Translations under genes and position numbers: made by a program
NCBI GenBank assembly: GCA_036732755.1
Contig: DAINBU010000187.1
Coordinates: 1 to 7,320 of the forward strand
Reading direction: 5' to 3'
From: DASRRB01 sp036732755
GTDB taxonomy: Bacteria; Planctomycetota; B15-G4; SIAN01
DNA length: 7,320 bases
The notes under the pieces: generated by a model
Seen by the model: only the letters and a program-made list of their open reading frames with translations
Database searches by the model: none
Told to the model about the DNA's origin: nothing
In this document: piece after piece, positions 1-7,173 of the stretch
How positions within the stretch are numbered: the first letter of the stretch is position 1
Layout: every line of letters begins with the position of its first letter

Positions 1-2
1 CG

Positions 3-590
3 CTCAAGGGCATCCACTACGCGATGTGGTCGGGGATCTTCGCGGCGCGCGCGATCTTCGCGGCGATCCAGAAGAAGGACTTCGGCTACGCGACGCTGCG
101 CGAGTACGACCGCCTCGTGAACACGTCGGTGATCGCGCGCGACCTCCACCGCACGCGCAACATGCGGCTCGCCTTCAAGTCGGGCTTCTATTGGGGCGGC
201 GTGAAGGCGGGGCTCATGACGGTGAGCGGCGGCCGCCTGCTCGGCGGCCACGTGCGGATCGAGGAGGACGCGGCGGAGAAGAAGCGCGTCACCGCGCCGA
301 CCGAGTACGCGCGCGACGGCAAGCTCACCGTCAGCAAGGTCGACGCCGTCTTCAAGGCGGGCAATCACACGCGCGACGACATCCCCTCGCACCTGATCGT
401 CGGGAAGGACGTCGACGCCGCGACCGCGGCGCTCTACGCGAACCTCTGCCCCGCCGGCGTCTACGAGGTGGCGGATGGCAAGCTGCGCGTCAACGCGCCC
501 AACTGCGTCGACTGCAAGGCGACCGACGTCCTCGGGCCGCGCTGGACCCCGCGCGAGGGGGGCAGCGGGCCGAAGTACCGCCGGATGTAG
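3..590 (+). CDS. Electron transfer flavoprotein-ubiquinone oxidoreductase (ETF-QO), C-terminal part, 5' end outside window
   Basis: ETF-QO is a membrane-associated FAD and iron-sulfur enzyme that passes electrons from reduced electron transfer flavoprotein to the quinone pool. The visible 195 residues read in frame from base 3; the ATG at 24 is internal, because in-frame coding continues to the window edge. Recognisable family segments are LKGIHYAMWSGIFAARA (end of the FAD-binding part), an EYDRLVN...DLHRTRNMRLAFKSGFYWGG helix region, KLTVSKVDAVFKAGNHTRDDIPSHL, and the C-terminal iron-sulfur domain LCPAGVYE...NAPNCVDCKATD ending GGSGPKYRRM. The usual four cluster cysteines are reduced to three: Cys codons at 447, 504 and 513, while the expected fourth (CxxCxxC) is Thr, acc at 522. 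Family assignment is strong from the long conserved blocks. Whether the cluster still forms cannot be told. The stop is TAG at 588-590. Confidence 0.93.
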   Translation, partial: LKGIHYAMWSGIFAARAIFAAIQKKDFGYATLREYDRLVNTSVIARDLHRTRNMRLAFKSGFYWGGVKAGLMTVSGGRLLGGHVRIEEDAAEKKRVTAPTEYARDGKLTVSKVDAVFKAGNHTRDDIPSHLIVGKDVDAATAALYANLCPAGVYEVADGKLRVNAPNCVDCKATDVLGPRWTPREGGSGPKYRRM

Positions 591-720
591 GCGGCGGCGC
601 GGCGCGGCGAGTCATCGACGACGTCCGCCGGCGCGGGCATCATGCTCCGTCCCTACTTCGTCGCCGACGTCCCGCCCCGACCTCGGACCGGCGCACGCTC
701 CAGCTGCTGCATTTCTCGGG

Positions 721-726
721 AAGGAG
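721..726 (+). promoter_or_regulatory. Ribosome binding site of the M16 peptidase gene
   Basis: AAGGAG lies 5 bases before the ATG at 732. It fixes the start of the M16 gene even though that ATG is in a different frame from the main M16 reading frame (see the gap at 789-798). The rest of the 591-731 spacer shows no promoter or terminator I would defend. Confidence 0.8.
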
Positions 727-731
727 ATGCC

Positions 732-3679
732 ATGTCGACCGCTGCCACGTCCCGTTTCCTCGCCCTCGCCGCGCTCTCGGTCGCGGCCNNNNNNNNNNGC
801 TATTACGACGTGTGGCTCTCCGTAGGGGACAGCGAGGCGGCGGCCGGTCCGCGCTCTCGGTCGCGGCCGCCTGCCAAGGCGGCGCCGCCGACGCGAGCAC
901 GCAGGTCCAAGCCGGCGGGGCCGCCGGCGCCACGGCGCAAGCGCCTGCGCCCGCGCCTGCGACTGCGCCCGCGCGCCACCCGTCGGAGAAGAAGGGCGCC
1001 GCCGACGACGTCGAGATCCCGTTCACCAAGCACGTGCTCGCGAACGGCCTCACGCTGGTCGTGCACGAGGACCACAAGGCGCCGATCGTCGCCTTCAACG
1101 TCTGGTACCACGTCGGCAGCAAGAACGAGAAGCCCGGCAAGACCGGCTTCGCCCACCTCTTCGAGCACCTCATGTTCCAGGGCTCGGAGAACTTCCACGG
1201 CGAGTGGTTCGACCCGCTCGAGAAGGCCGGCGCGACCGGCATGAACGGGACGACCAACGGCGACCGCACCAACTACTTCGAGAACGTGCCCAAGAACGCG
1301 CTCGACATGGTGCTCTGGCTCGAGAGCGACCGCATGGGCCACCTGCTCGGCGCCATCGACCAGGCCAAGCTCGACGAGCAGCGCGGCGTCGTCCAGAACG
1401 AGAAGCGGCAGGGCGAGAACCAGCCCTACGGCCAGAGCCAGTACCTGATCGCGGCCGCGACCGCGCCGGCCGGCCACCCCTACTCGTGGACCACGATCGG
1501 GTCGATGGACGACCTGAACGCCGCGAGCCTCGACGACGTGAAGGAGTGGTTCAAGGCGTACTACGGCGCCGCCAACGCGACCATCGTGATCGCGGGCGAC
1601 GTCGACCCGGCCGACGTGAAGACGAAGGTCGAGAAGTACTTCGGCGACATTCCTTCGGGACCTCCCATTGCCCGCTGGACCGAGTCGGTCCCGCCGCTCC
1701 TCGGCACGACGCGCCAGGTCATGGAGGACCGCGTCGGCCAGCCGCGCATCACGATGGTCTGGAACGTGGCGCGCTGGGGCGACCCGTCGCTCGACCATCT
1801 GTCGCTCTTCGGCGACGTGCTCGCCGGCAGCAAGACGTCGCGCCTCTACCAGCGCCTCGTCGTGAAGGAGAAGCTCGCGACCGACTGCCGCTCCGGCGTC
1901 AACTCGCGCGAGCTGGGCAGCCAGTTCAACCTGAGCGTCACCGCCAATCCCGGCGTCGACCTCGCGAAGATCGAGAAGATCTGTGACGAGGAACTCGCCC
2001 GCCTCGTGACCGAGGGGCCCCACGCCGACGAGCTCGAGCGCGTGAAGTCGCAGACGCTCGCCGGCTACGTGCGCCGGCTCGAGCGGATCGGCGGCTTCGG
2101 CGGCAAGTCCGACCTGCTCGCCGAGTCGCAGTCCTACGGCGGCGACCCGGGCCTCTACAAGAAGCGCGTCGCCAACACGGCGGGCGCGACCGTCGACGCG
2201 CTGAAGGGTGCGAGCAAGCAGCTCCTGACCGACGGCCGCTACATCCTGAACGTCGTCCCGTTCCCGCCGTGGCGCGCCGCCGCCAAGGGCGCCGAACGCA
2301 ACGCGCTGCCCGACCCCGACGCGACCGCCGAGGCGGTCTTCCCGAAGTTCACGCGCGCGAAGCTCAGCAACGGGCTCGAGGTGATCGTCGCGGAGCGCCA
2401 CTTCGCGCCGACCGTCGAGCTCTCGCTGCAGGTCGACTGCGGCAGCGCGGCCGATCCCGCCGACGCGAGCGGGCTCGCCAGCCTCGCGCTCGACCTGATG
2501 GACGAGGGGACGAAGTCGAAGTCGAGCATCCAGATCGTCCAGGAGCAGGAGCGGCTCGGCGCGCGCGTCGGCACCGGCTCCGACTCCGACGCGGCGACCG
2601 TCTCGCTCTCCGCGCTCAAGGCGAACCTCGCCGCGAGCCTCGACCTGTGGGCCGACGTGCTGCTGCACCCCTCCTTCCCGAAGGAGGACTTCGAGAGGAT
2701 CCAGCGTGACTCGATCACGCGCCTCAAGTCGGCCAAGCTCCAGCCCAACGCGATGGGGCGGCGCGTGCTGCCGCTGCTCGCGTACGGCGCGGGCCACCCC
2801 TACGGCCGGCTCGGCGGCGGCGGCGGGACCGAGCAGACGCTCGCCGCGATCACGACCGACAAGATCGCGTCGTACTGGTCGACCTGGTTCAAGCCGAACA
2901 ACGCGAAGCTGATCGTGGTCGGCGACACCACCGCGGCCGAGATCGTCGCGCTGCTCGAGCCGCGCCTGAAGGAGTGGAAGGCGGGCGACGTCCCGAAGAA
3001 GGAGATCGGCCCGCCCCTGTCCGGCGCCGGCAAGCACGTGGTCTACCTGATCGACAAGCCGCAGGCGGCGCAGTCGATCATCCTCGCCGCGCTGCCGCTG
3101 TCGCCGACCGGCGACCCGGCCGACCTCGCCATCGACGCGATGAACGGCGTGCTGGGCGGGCCGTTCACGGCGCGCATCAACATGAACCTGCGCGAGGACA
3201 AGCACTGGAGCTACGGCGCGCGCGCGTCGATCGCCGACGCCAGGGGGCCGCGCCTCTTCGTGGTCAACGCGCCGGTGCAGACCGACAAGACCAAGGAGTC
3301 GATGATCGAGGTGCAGAAGGAGCTGAGCGAGATCCTCGGCGCGCGTCCCGCCGCCGAGCCCGAGCTCGACCTCGTGAAGAAGCAGTCGACGCTCTCGCTC
3401 TCCGGCTCGTGGGAGACCAACTCGGCGGTGCTCGGCAACCTGGCGCAGATCGTGCGCTACGGCCTCGCCGACGACTACTGGGCCACGTACGCCGGCAAGG
3501 TGCGCGCGCTCACGCTCGCCGAGGTGAACGCCGCGGCGAAGCAGATCATCGATCCGGCGAAGGCGACGTGGATCGTCGTCGGCGACCGCGCGAAGATCGA
3601 GCAGGGCATCAAGGAGGCCGGCATCGCCGACGTCGTCGTGATCGACGCCGACGGGCAGCCGGTCGGCCCGAAGTCCTGA
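732..3679 (+). CDS. M16 family zinc metallopeptidase (insulinase/pitrilysin-like, two fused halves), probable lipoprotein; frame broken by an assembly gap
   Basis: A zinc peptidase of the inverzincin type, expected to degrade peptides in the periplasm or at the outer membrane. ATG 732 follows a good Shine-Dalgarno and encodes a signal peptide (MSTAATSRFLALAALSVAA) in one frame; the catalytic part is in another. Dropping one copy of a 20-bp repeat with the N gap (80 bp, 769-848) joins them into one 955-residue protein. In that numbering: lipobox-like AAAC with Cys21, an Ala/Pro-rich tether to about residue 66, and an active N-terminal M16 domain with HLFEH (His115, Glu118, His119) and the third zinc ligand Glu197 in QNEKRQ. 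After the first M16_C-like domain a second half starts near LSNGLEVIV (Leu518) and has no HxxEH, as is usual for the inert half. Arg788 and Tyr801, 13 residues apart, match the conserved R...Y substrate-binding pair. The length fits two-domain M16 proteins. The last 53 codons are repeated downstream at 5636-5797. The substrate is unknown. Confidence 0.9.
769..788 (+). repeat. 20-bp direct repeat, copy 1, left of the N gap
   Basis: Identical to 849-868, with a start-to-start distance of 80 bp. It encodes the end of the M16 signal peptide (LSVAA) in the frame of the ATG at 732. Because 80 is not a multiple of three, the duplication alone accounts for the apparent frame change. Confidence 0.9.
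789..798. other. Assembly gap (10 N) inside the M16 signal-peptide region
   Basis: Ten unknown bases, probably a placeholder of arbitrary length. They fall between two copies of one 20-bp sequence. The 50 bp between the gap and the second copy (799-848) encodes nothing that fits the M16 protein. This looks like two contig ends that overlap by the repeat but were scaffolded instead of merged. Confidence 0.97.
849..868 (+). repeat. 20-bp direct repeat, copy 2, right of the N gap
   Basis: Identical to 769-788. Read in the frame of the M16 catalytic domains it again encodes LSVAA and runs straight on into the lipobox cysteine (tgc 872-874), so the true gene probably has just one copy. Confidence 0.9.
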
Positions 3680-3750
3680 CTGCCCGCGCCCTCCGCAGGA
3701 AACAAGGAAGAGTCCGGCGCGCGCCGCGTACCGTCGCGGCGCGCGCCGGC
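3517..3750 (+). repeat. 234-bp direct repeat, copy R1 (3' end of M16 gene plus terminator)
   Basis: Reads identically, base for base, to 5635-5868 at a constant offset of 2118 bp. It covers the last 53 codons and stop of the M16 gene, the 34-bp spacer and the whole hairpin at 3714-3749, and stops one base past the hairpin foot. This copy belongs to the intact gene. The left limit is sharp (3516 t against 5634 g) and so is the right limit (3751 a against 5869 t). Confidence 0.97.
3714..3749. terminator. Perfect hairpin between convergent M16 and propeller genes, probable terminator (copy 1)
   Basis: A 15-base arm (3714-3728, ccggcgcgcgccgcg) and its exact reverse complement (3735-3749) enclose the 6-base loop taccgt. 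It begins 35 bases after the M16 stop. There is no strong T run on the + side. On the minus side the DNA past the hairpin reads ACTCTTCCTTGTTTCC, only moderately T-rich. It is placed to end transcription from both sides, because the minus-strand gene stops at 3752. A recombination-related palindrome is an alternative role, since the 234-bp repeat ends exactly here. Confidence 0.65.
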
Positions 3751-3751
3751 A

Positions 3752-5422
3752 TCAGTTTCCGAGGATCAGTTCGAGACCCTGCGTGAACGCGACGCCCTTC
3801 GCAGCACCCGCGTCGGCCTCGAAGGCCTGCAAGTCGACGGCGAATGCACAGAGCGAGGGATCGCTCGGGAGCGTGCCGGTGAATGTCGTGGTTCCGGGTG
3901 GCAACGGGAACCAGAAGAGAAACGTCGGCACGACGAGCAACTCGCCACCTTTCGCAGTCGACAGGTCCGTGCGCTGGAAGCCGATCAGGAGCACGGCGAT
4001 GGTGTAGTTCCCGGAGGCGTTGTCCAGATCGAGCGAGAGCGTTGACCCGAGGACAGGGTCGGATCGGGCGGTGAAGGCGGGGATCCCGTTCGTGCCGGGG
4101 AAGCCGACGCCGTAGTTGAGCCAGATCGCGTCGCAACGGTCGCGGACGAAAGCGTCCACTTTCCCATTCGTGTCGTTGGGAACGAGATTCGTCGAAGAGC
4201 TCGAGAACGCAATGTGCTCACCGTTCGCGGAAACGCTGGGGACATTGCTGCCATCGTTTCCCTGAACTCCTGACGAATCAACGCTGATGATCTCCGTCGC
4301 TCCTGCGGCGCGATCGCGCAGGAACGCATCTTCCCTGCCATTCGTATCGACGGCCACGAGGTCGGAAGCCCTGCTCGAGAAGGTGACGAATCGGCCATCG
4401 GCGGACACGGTGGAATTGGGAAGCCGACAGTCACCGTTCCCGGTGATTCCGGCGGAGTTGATACTCACGCACTCCGTGATGCCACTATTGCGGTCATGGA
4501 CGAAAACGTCGTGATATCCGTTGCCGTCGCCTGGAATCAAGTTCCAGGCAGCACTCTCGAAGGCCACGACGCCGCCGTCAGCTGAAACCGATGGAAAGAA
4601 CGAAGCGTCATTCGCCTCGTTCCCCGAGGAATCGACGCTCACGCGCTCGGTCATGCCGATCGATCTGTCGCGCACGAAAACGTCCATCACGAGGTTGTTG
4701 TCCCCAGGAACGAGATTCGTCGAATCGCTGGAAAAGGCGATGATGTCGCCATCCCAGGAGATCACGGGAAAGCCTGACGCTCCGTTGGCCTGGACCCCTG
4801 CCGTGTCGACGCTGATCAGTTCAGTGGTCCCGTTCTTGAGGTCGCGCACGAAGATGTCATAGTTTGCATTCGAGTCGCTGGCGACGAGGTCGGAGCTCGA
4901 GCTGGAAAACGCGACGAATCGACCGTCCAATGAAATCGACGGCGTGAAACTGTCCCCATTTCCCGGGGCACCACTCGTATTGACGCTCACGAGCTCGGTC
5001 GCCCCCGTCGTTCGGTCGTGGACGAAGACGTCGGCCATGTTGTTCGTGTCGCCGCTCACCAGATTCGTCGCGAAGCTTCCGAAAGCCACGAGGCGACCGT
5101 CCGCGGAGATCGACCAGCCGTAGCAGTCATCATCGGCCTCTGCTCCGGCGGAAGAGACGCTGACGCGTTCCGTCATTCCCAAGTCACGGTCGCGGACGAA
5201 GACGTCGCGGCGTTGATTCGTGTCGTTGGAGACGAGGTTCGTCGCGTCGCTGTTGAAGACGACGAAGCGGCCGTCCGAGGAGATGACGACGGCGAAACTG
5301 TGATCATTCGCTTGGCCGCCGTTCGACTTGAGACTCGACCTCGTGGTCTCCTGGGCGAAGGCGCCCTCGCAGACGAAAGCGAGGAGCCCGATGCTGAGCG
5401 ATACCCGTCGCGGCGTCGTCAA
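3752..5422 (-). CDS. Secreted seven-repeat beta-propeller (TolB/PD40-like) protein with planctomycete-type C-terminal domain
   Basis: A 556-residue exported protein of unknown function. The start is TTG (5422-5420), supported by an AAGGA site 9 bases upstream and by the signal peptide it opens (MTTPRRVSLSIGLLAFVCEGAFA, likely cut before QE at 24). Seven repeats of about 58 residues follow, near 34-89, 90-147, 148-205, 206-263, 264-321, 322-381 and 382-430. Each reads roughly SVDSSGxxANDxSxxPSISADGRxVAFSSxxTNLVxxDTNxxxDVFVRDR. The SADGRFVAFSS core is typical of PD40/TolB-like blades, so seven copies suggest a closed seven-bladed propeller. The DTNGxxD loops resemble calcium-binding loops (inference). 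Residues 435-556 form a separate domain starting YGVGFPGTNG and ending DPSLCAF...GLELILGN, a tail I associate with extracellular proteins of Planctomycetota. Its stop codon lies one base beyond repeat R1, and its composition is less GC-rich than the neighbouring genes. Likely binding or structural; no catalytic motif seen. Confidence 0.9.
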   Translation of the reverse strand: MTTPRRVSLSIGLLAFVCEGAFAQETTRSSLKSNGGQANDHSFAVVISSDGRFVVFNSDATNLVSNDTNQRRDVFVRDRDLGMTERVSVSSAGAEADDDCYGWSISADGRLVAFGSFATNLVSGDTNNMADVFVHDRTTGATELVSVNTSGAPGNGDSFTPSISLDGRFVAFSSSSSDLVASDSNANYDIFVRDLKNGTTELISVDTAGVQANGASGFPVISWDGDIIAFSSDSTNLVPGDNNLVMDVFVRDRSIGMTERVSVDSSGNEANDASFFPSVSADGGVVAFESAAWNLIPGDGNGYHDVFVHDRNSGITECVSINSAGITGNGDCRLPNSTVSADGRFVTFSSRASDLVAVDTNGREDAFLRDRAAGATEIISVDSSGVQGNDGSNVPSVSANGEHIAFSSSSTNLVPNDTNGKVDAFVRDRCDAIWLNYGVGFPGTNGIPAFTARSDPVLGSTLSLDLDNASGNYTIAVLLIGFQRTDLSTAKGGELLVVPTFLFWFPLPPGTTTFTGTLPSDPSLCAFAVDLQAFEADAGAAKGVAFTQGLELILGN

Positions 5423-5634
5423 GCAGGAGAGTCCTTGAACGGTTCGAGTCGTTGAAACTTTGCCGGCTGCGCGATGTCGGCTGGATGGGTGTACGCTCTG
5501 CGGGCTCCGCGGACGCTACTTGAAGTGCGCCCGCGGGGCCGGTGGGTTCAGGTACGCTCGCTTCAACCGGTGCAACGTGCCAAACAGTAGATCAGATCGC
5601 TCCAAGCTCCACCTGGATGCGCCGCGGCAGACGG
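5423..5634. other. Upstream region of the propeller gene, no gene recognised
   Basis: This 212-bp part of the insert must carry the promoter of the minus-strand propeller gene if that gene is expressed. I cannot point to convincing -35/-10 boxes. GTACGCTC occurs twice (5491-5498 and 5552-5559), which is too short to call an operator. Short open frames here lack ribosome binding sites and recognisable protein content. The region ends abruptly at the junction with repeat R2. Confidence 0.5.
5432..5436 (-). promoter_or_regulatory. Ribosome binding site deciding the TTG start of the propeller gene
   Basis: On the minus strand AAGGA stands 9 bases before the TTG at 5422. No ATG gives a better signal peptide, so this site supports the non-ATG start. 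Confidence 0.7.
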
Positions 5635-5635
5635 C

Positions 5636-5797
5636 GCCGAGGTGAACGCCGCGGCGAAGCAGATCATCGATCCGGCGAAGGCGACGTGGATCGTCGTCGG
5701 CGACCGCGCGAAGATCGAGCAGGGCATCAAGGAGGCCGGCATCGCCGACGTCGTCGTGATCGACGCCGACGGGCAGCCGGTCGGCCCGAAGTCCTGA
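5636..5797 (+). pseudogene. Detached 3' fragment of the M16 peptidase gene
   Basis: The last 53 codons and TGA stop of the M16 gene (residues 903-955, from AEVNAAAKQIID to GQPVGPKS), identical to 3518-3679. There is no start codon, ribosome binding site or catalytic motif, and the reading frame entering from the insert is unrelated to M16. It is a by-product of the 234-bp duplication and not a functional gene. Confidence 0.93.
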
Positions 5798-5831
5798 CTG
5801 CCCGCGCCCTCCGCAGGAAACAAGGAAGAGT

Positions 5832-5867
5832 CCGGCGCGCGCCGCGTACCGTCGCGGCGCGCGCCGG
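5832..5867. terminator. Perfect hairpin, copy 2, upstream of the FIST gene
   Basis: Same 15-bp stem and taccgt loop as at 3714-3749, with arms 5832-5846 and 5853-5867. It is followed by ctcgtttcc, a weak T stretch. In a locus without the insert this would be the terminator between the M16 and FIST genes. Confidence 0.6.
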
Positions 5868-5966
5868 CTCGTTTCCGTGCCGACGGCTTGGGGCGGGCGG
5901 GCGCGCGCAGTAACCTCGTCCGTCCGTCGCCCCCGCGTCGACGTCCCGCGCGCGGCTCGACGTCCC

Positions 5967-5971
5967 CGGAG
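5967..5971 (+). promoter_or_regulatory. Ribosome binding site of the FIST gene
   Basis: CGGAG ends 10 bases before the ATG at 5982. This supports that start over an in-frame GTG at 5877, whose extra 35 residues are Arg/Pro-rich and unlike a FIST N-terminus. Confidence 0.55.
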
Positions 5972-5981
5972 CCCCGCCGGA

Positions 5982-7166
5982 ATGAACCGGTTCGCCGCCG
6001 CGCTCTCGACCGAGGCCGCCACCGACGCGGCGGTGGCGCAGGCGTGCAGCGAGGCGGTCCAGGCGATGGACGGCGCGCGCCCGAGCCTCGCGGTGCTCTT
6101 CGTCTCGCACGACCACGCCGGGAGCTTCGACGACCTCGCGCGCCAGGTGCGCGCGCGCACCCACGCCGGCTCGCTGATCGGCGCCGCCGTCCAGACGGTG
6201 GTGGGGGGCGGGCAGGAGATCGAGGAGGGGCCCGCGCTTTCGCTCTGGCTCGCCCACTTCCCCGACGGCGAGGTGGAGACCTTCCAGCTCAACGTCGAGA
6301 CCGAGGAGGACGCCGTCCACGTGCACGGCTTCCCCGGCATCGAGGAGAACGTCGACGTCGTGGCCGAGCGCGTCTCGCTGCTGATGCTCGCCGACCCGCA
6401 CACCTTCCCGGCCGACCTCTTCCTGCGCCAGATCAACGAGTCGCGCCCCGGCCTGCGCATCAGCGGCGGCAACGCGAGCGGCGAGAAGGGGAAGACGGCG
6501 CTCTTCCTCGACGACGCCTGCGTGCGCGCGGGGGCGGTCGGCGTCGTGCTGCGTCACGTGACGGTGCGCAACGTCGTCTCGCAGGGCTGCCGGCCGGTCG
6601 GCCGCGCGATGGTGATCACGAAGGCGCACGACAACGTGATCGAGGAGCTCGCCGGCAAGCCGGCGCTCGAGCAGCTCCAGCGCGTCTACGACGAGTCTCC
6701 CGACGACGAGAAGCTGCTGCTCCAGACGGCGATCCGCGACGGCGGCTTCCACATCGGCCAGGTCGTCGACGAGCACCTGAGCCACCCGTCGCGCGGCGAC
6801 TTCCTGGTGCGCAGCGTGATGGGCTTCGACAAGAGCGGCAAGGCGGTCCACATCGGCGACGTCGCGCGGCGCGGCCGGACCGTCCGCTTCCACGTGCGCG
6901 ACGCGGTCAGCGCCGACGAGAACCTGCGCGACCTGCTGACCAGCGCGCGCACCAGCCGCAGCCCCGCGAGCGCGCTGCTCTTCACGTGCAACGGCCGCGG
7001 CACGCGCCTCTTCGAGGCGCCCGACCACGACGCCAGCGCGATCCAGAAGCACCTCGGGCCCGTGCCGACCGCCGGCTTCTTCGCCGCCGGCGAGATCGGC
7101 CCGATCGGCGGCAAGAACTTCCTGCACGGTTTCACCGCCTCGCTCGCCCTCTTCGACGAGGCGTGA
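5982..7166 (+). CDS. FIST domain protein (FIST_N plus FIST_C), putative sensory protein
   Basis: A 394-residue protein with no signal peptide or obvious membrane segment, so probably cytoplasmic. FIST domains occur in bacterial signalling proteins and are proposed to bind small ligands such as amino acids; the function is poorly established. The N-terminal FIST half spans about residues 25-215: PSLAVLFVSHDHAG, then SLIGAAVQTVVGGGQEIEEGPALSLW, and later LRISGGNASG. The FIST_C half runs from about 225 to 385 and ends in the strongly diagnostic block ALLFTCNGRGTRLF...DHDASAIQKHLG followed by GFFAAGEIGPIGGKNFLHGFTASL. Stand-alone FIST proteins are about this size, and no fused kinase, GGDEF or methyl-accepting domain is present. 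The composition is GC-rich like the M16 gene. The next gene starts 7 bp after its stop, so the two are probably co-transcribed. The start is the ATG with a CGGAG site. Family call is strong; the ligand is unknown. Confidence 0.92.
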   Translation: MNRFAAALSTEAATDAAVAQACSEAVQAMDGARPSLAVLFVSHDHAGSFDDLARQVRARTHAGSLIGAAVQTVVGGGQEIEEGPALSLWLAHFPDGEVETFQLNVETEEDAVHVHGFPGIEENVDVVAERVSLLMLADPHTFPADLFLRQINESRPGLRISGGNASGEKGKTALFLDDACVRAGAVGVVLRHVTVRNVVSQGCRPVGRAMVITKAHDNVIEELAGKPALEQLQRVYDESPDDEKLLLQTAIRDGGFHIGQVVDEHLSHPSRGDFLVRSVMGFDKSGKAVHIGDVARRGRTVRFHVRDAVSADENLRDLLTSARTSRSPASALLFTCNGRGTRLFEAPDHDASAIQKHLGPVPTAGFFAAGEIGPIGGKNFLHGFTASLALFDEA

Positions 7167-7173
7167 GCGGCCG

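Larger units (their letters stand above)
3751..5634. mobile_element. Putative inserted segment carrying the propeller gene, bounded by 234-bp direct repeats
   Basis: The 1884 bp between the two exact repeat copies differ in composition from their surroundings: 34 of 60 bases are G+C in 4201-4260 against 42 of 60 in 1801-1860, and A/T-ending codons are common. The segment holds one minus-strand gene and its upstream DNA. No transposase, integrase, terminal inverted repeats or short target-site duplication is visible, so it does not match a known insertion sequence. R-insert-R is what would result if a circle carrying the insert and one repeat recombined into a single resident copy, or if a repeat-mediated duplication occurred. 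A misassembly would look the same. Confidence 0.5.
5635..5868 (+). repeat. 234-bp direct repeat, copy R2
   Basis: Exact copy of 3517-3750. It carries the 3' tail of the M16 gene with no gene body in front of it, plus the hairpin. The DNA after it leads into the FIST gene, so R2 probably carries the original right flank of the locus, and R1 the original left flank. Confidence 0.97.

Noticed and set aside
591..731. Rho-independent terminator after the ETF-QO gene
   Set aside because: Only imperfect GC-rich partial complementarity (gcggcgg against ccgcc) with no T run.
26..811. Long N-terminal extension of the M16 reading frame back to base 26
   Set aside because: It overlaps the conserved ETF-QO gene in another frame, is Arg-rich shadow translation, crosses the N gap, and the real start with RBS is at 732.
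803..3205. 800-residue open frame on the minus strand
   Set aside because: It is a GC-rich antisense shadow of the M16 gene, with low-complexity Arg/Val/Ala/Leu content and no family resemblance.
3714..3760. Integron attC site at the hairpin
   Set aside because: The stem is a perfect palindrome without the expected R'/R'' core sites or extrahelical bases, there is no integrase, and the duplicated unit includes 162 bp of M16 coding sequence.
5434..5448. Interrupted dyad around GAAC-g-GTTC upstream of the propeller gene as an operator
   Set aside because: The arms are only four bases plus scattered matches, it overlaps the ribosome binding site, and nothing else supports a regulator.
3751..5634. 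Insertion sequence or transposon
   Set aside because: No transposase, no terminal inverted repeats and no short target-site duplication; the 234-bp flanking repeats are far longer than target duplications of known insertion sequences.
5542..5913. Plus-strand open frame across the insert/R2 junction
   Set aside because: No ribosome binding site, and most of it is the M16 tail read in the wrong frame as Arg-rich sequence.
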